The notes under the pieces were generated by a model. It was not told where the DNA came from. It searched no databases and was given only the letters and a program-made list of their open reading frames with translations. From positions 1 to 25,422 of the forward strand of contig CACZPA010000090.1 in assembly GCA_902782895.1 (NCBI GenBank): 25,422 nucleotides of DNA. The letters run 5' to 3'. The DNA is from an uncultured Eubacteriales bacterium (GTDB lineage Bacteria; Bacillota; Clostridia; Lachnospirales; Bianqueaceae). Of the stretch, positions 1 through 6,415 are shown one piece after another; within the stretch, counting starts at the first letter, position 1, and every line of letters starts with the position of its first letter. A program made the position numbers and the translations under genes.

Positions 1-2
1 AA

Positions 3-1361
3 TTAAACGATGGCTTTCTTCTTCCATGCTCCGGTAAAATAGCGGATCAGAGCAACGGCGAGGCTCGCGAACCATCCGCAGGGCAGGGAATACGCGATTC
101 CCATGAAGCCCAGGCCGAAAGCAAGGGCAAAGACGTATGCCATCACCATCCGGATGATCAGATCGAAGAACATCGCGATCATGGAATAGATGGAATCGCC
201 CGCGCCGCGCAGTGTCGCGACGACGCATTCCTGCAGGGCGTGCAGAATGACAAGCGGAGCCCATAGCTTCATAAAATCCGCGCCGACATTGATGACTTCA
301 ATCTCGGAGGCTTTTACAAAGAGACGCATCAGAGACGGCCCGAAGAAAAAGATAACGGCCGACATGGTAAGACTGATGACCGTGCCGAAGAGCAGTACCT
401 GACGCAGTCCGGATTTAACACGCGGATAATTCGCCGCGCCGACATTCTGCCCGACATAGATCGCGAATCCCTGCGATACGCTCATCATGATGATATTCGC
501 GATCTGTTCCATTTTGCTCGCGGCCGTGTAAGCAGCGATGCAGACCGATCCATAGCTGTTGATCAGTCCCTGCACAACGACAAATCCAAGACCGGTTACG
601 GATGCCTGAATACCGGACGGAAGGCCAAGACGCATAATATTGCCAAAAAGCACACGGTCAAAGACAAATTCGTGCTTCTTGAACTGGAAGTACGGGATCT
701 TACGGCGCACATAAAGAAGGCAAAGCAGTGCGGAGATTCCCTGCGCGATTACGGTCGCCCATGCAACGCCGGCAACACCCATCTGCAGAACCAGAACAAA
801 GAAAAGATCTCCTACGACATTCAGCAGACTGGAAATAATCAGGAAGATCAGCGGTGTCGTAGAATCACCGAGCGCGCGCAGGAAGGCCGCGAAGAAATTA
901 TACAGGGCCATGAAGAGCAGACCCAGGATGTAAATACGGAAATAAGTGCGGGTGTCTTCATAGATATTATCCGGGACATTGACCCAGTGCATAATATAGG
1001 AAGACAGGATGAGTCCGATGACCATCAGAATCACGGACGTGACAGCCATGAAATACAGTGTCGTAGAGATCGCCGGCTTCAGTTTTTCTTTCTGATTGGC
1101 TCCGAGGAGCTGAGCGGCGACAATGGAGGCACCTGTCGAGAAGCCTGTCATCATGCCGACAAGCAGATTGGAAACAGGAGCAGTGGTGCCGACAGCCGCA
1201 AGCGCGTCGGCACTGACATAGTTGCCGACGATGATGGAGTCCACGAGATTGTAGAATGTCTGGAAAACAGAACCGATAAAGATCGGAAGACAGAACAGCA
1301 GGATCTTCGAGAGAATCGGTCCTTCTACAAAATTGATATTCTTTGTACCGGTTTTAGCCAT
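3..1361 (-). CDS. MATE-family multidrug/cation antiporter
   Basis: This is a 452-residue polytopic membrane protein of the MATE (NorM/DinF-like) family, which exports cationic drugs or metabolites across the cytoplasmic membrane using a sodium or proton gradient. The N-terminus (GPILSKILLFCLPIFIG) and the following segment with the YNLVDSIIVGNY motif are typical of MATE proteins, and about twelve hydrophobic segments in two halves can be seen. The frame stays open 20 codons further upstream, but that part overlaps the likely -10 box (1393-1398). The ATG at 1361 has an AAAGGA ribosome binding site a few bases upstream and is the better start. The stop codon is at 3-5, so the gene is complete. 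It diverges from pyrE. The substrate cannot be predicted. Confidence 0.9.
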   Translation of the reverse strand: MAKTGTKNINFVEGPILSKILLFCLPIFIGSVFQTFYNLVDSIIVGNYVSADALAAVGTTAPVSNLLVGMMTGFSTGASIVAAQLLGANQKEKLKPAISTTLYFMAVTSVILMVIGLILSSYIMHWVNVPDNIYEDTRTYFRIYILGLLFMALYNFFAAFLRALGDSTTPLIFLIISSLLNVVGDLFFVLVLQMGVAGVAWATVIAQGISALLCLLYVRRKIPYFQFKKHEFVFDRVLFGNIMRLGLPSGIQASVTGLGFVVVQGLINSYGSVCIAAYTAASKMEQIANIIMMSVSQGFAIYVGQNVGAANYPRVKSGLRQVLLFGTVISLTMSAVIFFFGPSLMRLFVKASEIEVINVGADFMKLWAPLVILHALQECVVATLRGAGDSIYSMIAMFFDLIIRMVMAYVFALAFGLGFMGIAYSLPCGWFASLAVALIRYFTGAWKKKAIV

Positions 1362-1392
1362 TTGTTGATGTTCCTTTCGCTGATATATAGAG

Positions 1393-1421
1393 AATATAAC
1401 ACAAAAGAAGAACATTTTCAA
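1393..1421 (-). promoter_or_regulatory. sigma-A promoter of the MATE gene
   Basis: On the minus strand TTGAAA (1421-1416) and TATATT (1398-1393) are separated by 17 bp. The predicted transcript starts about 25 bp before the ATG at 1361, which argues against the longer reading frame. Confidence 0.65.
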
Positions 1422-1464
1422 ATATTTTATGCCAAAGAGTTTGTACTATCTGCCGGATAAGGTT

Positions 1465-1493
1465 TTGACTTTTGCTTCGGGAAAGGATATAAT
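1465..1493 (+). promoter_or_regulatory. sigma-A promoter of pyrE
   Basis: TTGACT (1465-1470) and a consensus TATAAT (1488-1493) are spaced by 17 bp. The leader before pyrE is only about 20 nt and shows no PyrR-type attenuator or other terminator, so any pyrimidine control would have to act elsewhere. Confidence 0.8.
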
Positions 1494-1519
1494 AACCAAA
1501 AAGGAGAGGAGCTGCAGAG

Positions 1520-2170
1520 ATGGATTATAAACAGGAATTCATTCAGTTCATGTGTGATTCGGGAGTGCTGACTTTTGGCGAGTTTACGCTGAAAAGCGGA
1601 CGCAAAGCACCATATTTTATCAATACGGGCAATTATAAGACCGGTAAACAGATCGCAAAGCTCGGCGAGTTCTATGCGGACTGTATAGAGGACAATCATC
1701 TGGATCCGCAGGTGATTTACGGACCGGCCTACAAAGGGATTCCGCTGTGTATCTCGGCGGCGTCCGCACTGGCGCGTAAATACGACAGGGACGTAGCCTA
1801 TTCCTTTAACCGCAAGGAAGCCAAGGATCATGGCGAGAAGGGTGTTATCGTCGGCTATCAGCTGAAGGACGGAGACCGCGTCGTGATCACGGAAGACGTC
1901 ATTACAAGTGGCGCGGCTGTACGGGAGACGATGCCTGTCCTGCAGGCAGCGGCTGATGTGAATCTGGCCGGTATGGTCATTTCTGTAGACCGCAGAGAAC
2001 GCGGACAGGGGACACTTTCCGCTGTGCAGGAAGTCTATCGGGATTTCGGATTAAAGGTCTATCCGATCGTAACGATTGAAGATATCATCGACTGTCTGAA
2101 GCGTGATCTGATTCCCGGCGCGGAGTATCTGGACAGCATGCTGGCTTACCGGCAGCAATACGGGGTATAA
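1520..2170 (+). CDS. pyrE: orotate phosphoribosyltransferase
   Basis: This 216-residue enzyme joins orotate to PRPP to make orotidine 5'-phosphate, the fifth step of UMP synthesis, in the cytosol. The PRPP-binding signature of type I phosphoribosyltransferases is clear at residues 121-135 (VVITEDVITSGAAVR). The N-terminal FGEFTLKSGRKAPYFIN motif is typical of PyrE, and length is normal for the family. Start: ATG with a purine-rich AAGGAGAGGAG upstream. It stands alone with its own promoter, away from other pyr genes, although the CTP synthase gene lies 17 kb downstream in another operon. No clear intrinsic terminator follows it. Confidence 0.96.
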   Translation: MDYKQEFIQFMCDSGVLTFGEFTLKSGRKAPYFINTGNYKTGKQIAKLGEFYADCIEDNHLDPQVIYGPAYKGIPLCISAASALARKYDRDVAYSFNRKEAKDHGEKGVIVGYQLKDGDRVVITEDVITSGAAVRETMPVLQAAADVNLAGMVISVDRRERGQGTLSAVQEVYRDFGLKVYPIVTIEDIIDCLKRDLIPGAEYLDSMLAYRQQYGV

Positions 2171-2226
2171 ATCCCACCCTTGGATCGCACGTTGGAATTG
2201 CTCTTTGAGCATGCTCTTAAAATTGC

Positions 2227-2246
2227 TTTTTGAAAATTTTCAAAAA
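2227..2246. repeat. 20-bp A/T palindrome upstream of the tRNA promoter
   Basis: A perfect palindrome of TTTTTGAAAA and its complement ends 4 bp before the -35 box of the tRNA operon. Its position and A/T tracts fit an UP-like element that binds the RNA polymerase alpha C-terminal domain. It could instead be a weak terminator hairpin for pyrE, though it has no GC stem. Confidence 0.4.
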
Positions 2247-2250
2247 AGAG

Positions 2251-2279
2251 TTGACTTTACTGTCAGTGTGTGGTATGAT
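2251..2279 (+). promoter_or_regulatory. promoter of the tRNA operon
   Basis: TTGACT (2251-2256), a 17-bp spacer and TATGAT (2274-2279), with TGG just before the -10 box giving an extended -10. It lies about 40 bp upstream of the first tRNA and follows an A/T palindrome, as expected for a strongly expressed stable-RNA operon. Confidence 0.8.
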
Positions 2280-2320
2280 TATGTCCGTCGCTGAGAACGC
2301 GGTTCGTCTTATCGATCTCC

Positions 2321-2402
2321 GCGGATGTGGCGGAATTGGCAGACGCATCAGATTTAGGTTCTGACGCTTACCGGCGTGGGGGTTCGAGTCCCTTCATCCG
2401 CA
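2321..2402 (+). tRNA. tRNA-Leu (anticodon TAG)
   Basis: 82-nt class II tRNA. The acceptor stem GCGGATG/CATCCGC is perfect. The anticodon stem TCAGA/TCTGA encloses TTTAGGT, giving anticodon TAG (reads CTA). A long variable arm and T-arm TTCGAGT are present, with discriminator A and no encoded CCA. Confidence 0.97.
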
Positions 2403-2414
2403 TACTGGCAGCCC

Positions 2415-2500
2415 GCCGGAGTGGCGAAACTGGCAGACGCACAGGACTTAAAATCCTGCGGATCTAACAATCCGTACCGGTTCGATCCCGGTCTCCGGCA
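2415..2500 (+). tRNA. tRNA-Leu (anticodon TAA)
   Basis: 86-nt class II tRNA with acceptor GCCGGAG/CTCCGGC, anticodon stem CAGGA/TCCTG and loop CTTAAAA (anticodon TAA, reads TTA), a long variable arm and discriminator A. CCA is not encoded. It sits 12 bp after the first tRNA-Leu. Confidence 0.97.
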
Positions 2501-2516
2501 TCTCAGTATTATATAA

Positions 2517-2589
2517 GCCCAGATAGCTCAGATGGTAGAGCAGTGGACTGAAAATCCACGTGTCACTGGTTCGATTCCGGTTCTGGGCA
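2517..2589 (+). tRNA. tRNA-Phe (anticodon GAA)
   Basis: 73-nt class I tRNA with acceptor GCCCAGA/TCTGGGC, anticodon stem GTGGA/TCCAC and loop CTGAAAA (anticodon GAA), and T-arm TTCGATT. CCA is not encoded. Confidence 0.97.
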
Positions 2590-2602
2590 CTCCGCAATTT
2601 TT

Positions 2603-2673
2603 GCGGGTGTAGTTCATTGGTAGAACACCAGCCTTCCAAGCTGGCCAGGTGAGTTCGATTCTCATCACCCGCT
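2603..2673 (+). tRNA. tRNA-Gly (anticodon TCC)
   Basis: 71-nt tRNA with acceptor GCGGGTG/CACCCGC, anticodon stem CCAGC/GCTGG and loop CTTCCAA (anticodon TCC). The discriminator is T, as usual for Gram-positive tRNA-Gly. CCA is not encoded. Confidence 0.97.
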
Positions 2674-2678
2674 TTTGT

Positions 2679-2752
2679 GCGCGCATAGCTCAGCTGGATA
2701 GAGCGTCTGGCTACGGACCAGAAGGCCGCGGGTTCGAATCCTGCTGCACGCA
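2679..2752 (+). tRNA. tRNA-Arg (anticodon ACG)
   Basis: 74-nt tRNA whose anticodon stem TCTGG/CCAGA encloses CTACGGA, giving anticodon ACG (A34 would be edited to inosine by TadA). The acceptor GCGCGCA/TGCACGC pairs except for a C-A mismatch at the fourth pair (2682/2748). The remaining arms are normal, so it is probably functional. Last tRNA of the cluster. Confidence 0.93.
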
Positions 2753-2759
2753 TGATTAA

Positions 2760-2790
2760 AGCTCTCTTGCTTAGGCAAGGGAGCTTTTTT
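2760..2790 (+). terminator. intrinsic terminator of the tRNA operon
   Basis: The stem GCTCTCTTGC/GCAAGGGAGC (one G-U pair) with a 4-nt loop TTAG is followed by six T residues, directly after tRNA-Arg. On the other strand it also lies just beyond the LytTR regulator and may serve that gene weakly. Confidence 0.9.
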
Positions 2791-2810
2791 AACTCTTTCG
2801 ATTAGTTGTC

Positions 2811-3542
2811 TCAGCTGCTCTGCGGACCTGAGAAACACGAATGGATACGGAACTGATAGTCAATGTACGCCTGCTGCAGTTCGGTTGCTCTTCTTCGGTT
2901 CAGAGGGAAGGAATAGGAAGAATCCAGTATAATCGTCTGATAGTCTATGCCGGTCACATGATCCATGTTGATGATGATACCGCGGTTGATCAGGAGAAAA
3001 CGCGGATCTTTAAGCTTCTCCAGAGTCGATTGGAAGGTTGTGCGTACACGGTAGAAAGATGTAGTCATGATCGTGCAGTAATTAGAATCCGACATAATAT
3101 AGCGAATGTCGTTATACAGAAAATGATACATTTTACCTCCAATTCGGAAATCCAGATGCGGTTCCCGCTGCCGGAAGAGATCAAATAGATCATAAAAAAG
3201 ACGATGGACCTGTTTATAGTAGAAGGGCTTGACCAGATAATCAAAAGCGTGGACAGAAAAGGCCTCGGCCCATTTGTCGTCCGGCGAAGCCAGCAGAACC
3301 GGAATTATGATCGGTGTAAGCTCTCGGGCTTTACGGATCAGGTCAGGACCTGTCATATCGGACAGCTTCATAGCGACACAAATCAGATGGAAAGGTTCCT
3401 TGCGATGTTCTTTCAAAAAGGAGGCTCCATCAGAGAATACATGGATTTCAGAGGTGTCATGAAACTCTGTTAACGCTTTTTGAATAAACAGATCAAATTG
3501 TTTACACTCGTTCTCAATGCTGTCAATTAATGCAATGCGCAT
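2811..3542 (-). CDS. LytTR-family response regulator with a degenerate receiver
   Basis: This 243-residue protein has an N-terminal receiver domain (about 1-120) and a C-terminal LytTR DNA-binding domain (about 130-232; RVRTTFQSTLEKLKDPRFLLINRG is characteristic). Two-component LytTR regulators usually bind direct repeats upstream of target promoters. Here the receiver lacks key residues. The phospho-acceptor aspartate is replaced by Ala57 (ICVAMKLSDMTG), and the acidic pair is reduced to Asp7-Ser8. The switch lysine Lys105 (DYLVKPF) is kept. No histidine kinase is encoded nearby. An AGGAGG ribosome binding site precedes the ATG. It is likely an orphan, phosphorylation-independent transcription factor; its targets are unknown. 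Confidence 0.85.
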   Translation of the reverse strand: MRIALIDSIENECKQFDLFIQKALTEFHDTSEIHVFSDGASFLKEHRKEPFHLICVAMKLSDMTGPDLIRKARELTPIIIPVLLASPDDKWAEAFSVHAFDYLVKPFYYKQVHRLFYDLFDLFRQREPHLDFRIGGKMYHFLYNDIRYIMSDSNYCTIMTTSFYRVRTTFQSTLEKLKDPRFLLINRGIIINMDHVTGIDYQTIILDSSYSFPLNRRRATELQQAYIDYQFRIHSCFSGPQSS

Positions 3543-3800
3543 ATAGTTGCCTCCTTTCTCTCTTTATTATCCTATATTATGTCTGTTAATCAAAAGATTG
3601 CTTGTCCCAAATTGAGGCCTTTTATCCCTTGATTGTCAAATGTTAAACAATATTCTAACATATTTAGTATATGTATGCCGATAAATAATACACATATGTA
3701 AAACGTTTTAAACTATATCAAACAAAGCGACATTGCCGTGCTGCAATCGGTTATGCCGCTTTTAAATATACTTATTTATATGGAAGGCTGCGGAAGCAAT
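3543..3800. other. A/T-rich intergenic control region with inverted repeats
   Basis: This 258-bp stretch lies between the LytTR gene start and the terminator of the nitrogen operon and holds no gene. It contains ATGTTA-N10-TAACAT (3640-3661), ACATAT-N5-ATATGT (3658-3674) and a GC-containing imperfect hairpin (3728-3757). A perfect minus-strand -35 hexamer (TTGACA, 3639-3634) has no convincing -10 box at the right distance, so the LytTR promoter is not assigned. The repeats are plausible operators, possibly for autoregulation. Confidence 0.35.
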
Positions 3801-3849
3801 AAAAAAACGCAGATGACGTATGCGGTCAGATCCGCTACATCCTCTGCGG
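3801..3849 (-). terminator. terminator of the glutamate synthase operon
   Basis: On the minus strand a hairpin of about 16 bp (outer CGCAGA/TCTGCG, inner GCGG/CCGC, one mismatch and one bulge) is followed by seven T residues. It lies just after the ANTAR gene stop, marking the end of the seven-gene operon. Confidence 0.85.
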
Positions 3850-3852
3850 TTT

Positions 3853-4437
3853 TTAATTATACATAGACAGGATTTCTTCGGCTATCTCGCGTCGGGACAT
3901 ACAACGGTCCATAGCCTGTTTTTCTATATAACGATGTGCTTGTGGTTCATCCAGGTGCCGGTTGGCGATGAGAAGCCATTTTGCCCGGTTGACCAAACGG
4001 ATTTCAGCCATCTTTTCCTCTATGGAAACGGTACGGGTCTCCAGTTTGCGGAGTCGTTCTCTGGCGCTTGCCATCCAATCCAGCGCCTGTTGAAAAGCGG
4101 TGCGGGATAACGGTTTTGTTAGTACGAATACTCCGTGATTAACAACATGATCGTATAGTTCCGCATAATACTCGGAGCGCACCATCAGCAATACGACAGT
4201 ATTACGGTTGGCTGCCGTATCAATCGCGAACCGTATGCCGGTATCGTCGGGAAGAGGAGAATTGATCAAAACGTAGTCAAAGGTTTGCTCTTCGCTGATC
4301 CTTCGCGCCGTTCCGACATTGGAGACATATCGAACGGGCCGGTAACGGGATTCCGGCAGAAAACCGGTTAAGGCCGTATTCAATCTGTCTGCCGCGGAGA
4401 CGACCATAACGCTATAGGTCCTTATTTGCAGACTCAT
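3853..4437 (-). CDS. ANTAR-domain antiterminator with a pseudo-receiver
   Basis: This 194-residue protein has a receiver-like domain (about 1-115), a coiled-coil linker (about 122-147) and a C-terminal ANTAR RNA-binding domain (about 145-193; NRAKWLLIANRHLDEPQAHRY is typical). ANTAR proteins bind hairpins with 6-nt loops in leader RNAs and prevent transcription termination. The receiver has Asn59 where the phosphorylated aspartate should be (VLINSPLPDDTG) and SAAD in place of the acidic pair. Lys108 is retained. It is the last gene of the operon, 31 bp after the glutamine synthetase, with AAAGGA before the ATG. Candidate hexaloop targets exist in both operon leaders (10761-10782 and 10926-10943). 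How it senses nitrogen is not evident; direct binding of a protein or ligand is possible. Confidence 0.9.
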   Translation of the reverse strand: MSLQIRTYSVMVVSAADRLNTALTGFLPESRYRPVRYVSNVGTARRISEEQTFDYVLINSPLPDDTGIRFAIDTAANRNTVVLLMVRSEYYAELYDHVVNHGVFVLTKPLSRTAFQQALDWMASARERLRKLETRTVSIEEKMAEIRLVNRAKWLLIANRHLDEPQAHRYIEKQAMDRCMSRREIAEEILSMYN

Positions 4438-4468
4438 ATGAGAATCCTTTCGCTATCTCGTTTACGGA

Positions 4469-5680
4469 TCAATGCTTACAGTAAGCAGCCAGAATCTCTC
4501 CGGGGATACATCTTCTGATAAAGTCACTGGACGAAGCAGCCTTCTGTGCCTCGGGCAGATTCCCGGGAAGACGGACAAGCGACGAGAGCAGCTGTGGATC
4601 AGCTGTATAAAGATTCAGATTAACAGGATCCGGCAGAGTCAGCCGGTTTTCGATGCCGTATAAAGCTGCATGGATCAGCAGCGTAAAGGCAAGATACGGG
4701 TTAGCACAGGGATCCGGAGAACGAAGCTCTGCGCGTCGGAATTCACCGGAGGCCGCAGGAATACGGATCAACTGGGAACGGTTTTCGGCTGACCAGGAAA
4801 CATACCCGGGTGCTTTGTGATTGCCAAGGCGGAGGTAGGAAGCCGCGATCGGATTCAGAAACAGGGTCATGGAGCGGATACTCGCAAGGATTCCCGCGAT
4901 GGCCTGAGACAGAATCTTCTCGTCAAAAGGATTCCGCAAAGACAGATTCATGTGGAAACCGTTTCCGGGCTTGTCCGCAAGCGGCTTAGGAGTAAAATCA
5001 GCGGCCAATCCGCTCAGATGAGCGATCGTTTTTACAACGCGTCGGAAGGTCAGAGCGTTGTCAGCGCTTGTAACAGCATCCGAATAACGGAAATCGATTT
5101 CGTTCTGGCCGGGACCCTCTTCGTGGTGAGAGCTTTCCGGATGGATTCCCATCTTCTCCAGGGTCAGACATACCTCCCGACGGAGGTTTTCACCATGATC
5201 ATCCGGCGCGATATCCATATACCCGGCTGTATCGCAGGGAATACGGGTCGGCTGTCCGTTTTCGTCCAGAAGGAACAGATAGAATTCCTGCTCCGCGCCG
5301 AAGGTGAATTCATATCCGGCTGCTTTCGCTTTCTCAACGGCGGAGATCAGGAGACTGCGCGTATCACAGGCAAAAGGCGTACCGTCCGGATGCGTGATCG
5401 TAGAAAACATCTGTACGACACGGCCGTGCTCCGGCCGCCAGGGAAGAGGTACAAGCGTCCCGGGCTCAGGATGAAGCAGCAGATCACTTGAGGCTACGTC
5501 GCCGAATCCGTCTATTGCGGAAGCGTCGAACGCGATACCATACGTGAAGGCGCGCTCCAGCTCGTCCGGCATGATGGAGATATTCTTCTGACGGCCATAC
5601 ACATCGCAGAAGGTCAAACGGATGAATTTGACATCTTCTTCGTACACATACTGCATAACTTCATCTTTTGTATAATTCAT
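4469..5680 (-). CDS. glnA: glutamine synthetase, short type I-like
   Basis: This 403-residue enzyme would make glutamine from glutamate, ammonium and ATP. The metal-binding GAEQEF (128-133) is present, as are HHEEGPGQNEIDF (185-197), GNGFHMNLSL with His243 (239-248), the ATP/glutamate motif NRSQLIRIP (300-308) and RAELRSPDPCANPYLAF (316-332). All the main catalytic motifs therefore remain. It is shorter than ordinary GlnA (about 440-470), and no adenylylation-loop tyrosine is recognisable. It lies 15 bp after the GXGXG subunit and before the ANTAR gene, with AAGGAG before the ATG. Coupling to glutamate synthase gives a full GS-GOGAT cycle in one transcript. A moonlighting regulatory role, as in other Firmicute GlnA proteins, cannot be excluded. 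Confidence 0.92.
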   Translation of the reverse strand: MNYTKDEVMQYVYEEDVKFIRLTFCDVYGRQKNISIMPDELERAFTYGIAFDASAIDGFGDVASSDLLLHPEPGTLVPLPWRPEHGRVVQMFSTITHPDGTPFACDTRSLLISAVEKAKAAGYEFTFGAEQEFYLFLLDENGQPTRIPCDTAGYMDIAPDDHGENLRREVCLTLEKMGIHPESSHHEEGPGQNEIDFRYSDAVTSADNALTFRRVVKTIAHLSGLAADFTPKPLADKPGNGFHMNLSLRNPFDEKILSQAIAGILASIRSMTLFLNPIAASYLRLGNHKAPGYVSWSAENRSQLIRIPAASGEFRRAELRSPDPCANPYLAFTLLIHAALYGIENRLTLPDPVNLNLYTADPQLLSSLVRLPGNLPEAQKAASSSDFIRRCIPGEILAAYCKH

Positions 5681-5695
5681 ACTGGTCTCCTTGTA

Positions 5696-6415
5696 TTAAT
5701 TTGCCACATACATCTGGTGATAAGGATTATTGCTGTCCGGTACAACAACCGTATAAGGCCCTGCAAGAACAGCCTCCGCTTCATAATCGAACAAGGCGCA
5801 GAACTCTGTAACATACGGTCTAAGCTCTTCCAGATCCTCCGCATTGGCCGGGCGGGCAGTTACCTGATCGGGGAACAGGATGTCTCTGCATTCCGATCGA
5901 AGGAACATCTTCCCGCCATGCATACCGGTGCAGGGGAAATTGCTGACGATCCGTTCCTGCGGCGTATTCAGATTCAGAACGATAATAATGCCTCCGGCCT
6001 GGTATTCGCCAAGAAAACTGCCGGTATGTCCGCCGATCACCATTACGGGAACCTTATCTTTATACGCTTTCATATGAATACCGGCACGGTATCCGGCATT
6101 GCCCTTAACATAGATCCTGCCGCCGCGCATGGCATATCCCGCTGCGTCTCCGACGTTCCCGTGAATCACAATCCGGCCATCGTTCATCGTATCACCGACC
6201 GCGTCCTGCGCGTTGGAGCAGACAGTCAGCGAAGCTCCGTTCAGATAGGCGCCAAGCGCATTTCCGGGAATTCCTGTGATCGTGATGTCTTTATCCTTCA
6301 TACCCGCGGCGATAAAGCGTTGTCCGCAGCAGTCCTCGATACGGCAGTCTTCGACGCTTTGCCGAAGAGCGGCATTCAGAGCCTGATGATCTAAACCGGC
6401 AGCCTGTATAATCAT
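5696..6415 (-). CDS. glutamate synthase GXGXG subunit (GltB C-terminal-like)
   Basis: This 239-residue protein corresponds to the C-terminal GXGXG domain of the large subunit of glutamate synthase (also found in FwdC and GlxC-type proteins). It forms a right-handed beta-helix that links the amidotransferase and FMN sites. The repeated glycine pattern runs from about residue 45 to 150 (GIPGNALGAYL, HGNVGDAAGYAM, KGNAGYRAGIHM, GGHTGSFLGEY). It begins with an ATGA overlap with the oxidoreductase gene, implying translational coupling. With the products of 8085-9590 and 9590-10684 it reconstitutes the three parts of a split glutamate synthase. It has no catalytic residues of its own. Confidence 0.9.
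   Translation of the reverse strand: MIIQAAGLDHQALNAALRQSVEDCRIEDCCGQRFIAAGMKDKDITITGIPGNALGAYLNGASLTVCSNAQDAVGDTMNDGRIVIHGNVGDAAGYAMRGGRIYVKGNAGYRAGIHMKAYKDKVPVMVIGGHTGSFLGEYQAGGIIIVLNLNTPQERIVSNFPCTGMHGGKMFLRSECRDILFPDQVTARPANAEDLEELRPYVTEFCALFDYEAEAVLAGPYTVVVPDSNNPYHQMYVAN

Noticed and set aside
2171..2320. T-box or other riboswitch before the tRNA cluster
   Set aside because: No T-box motif or specifier structure is seen; the stretch holds the tRNA promoter and an A/T palindrome only.
2448..2753. Open frame on the minus strand across the tRNA genes (peptide with GFEPAAF)
   Set aside because: It is the antisense of the tRNA genes. Such frames, with GFEPA/GIEPV-like stretches from T-arms, are a familiar annotation artefact.
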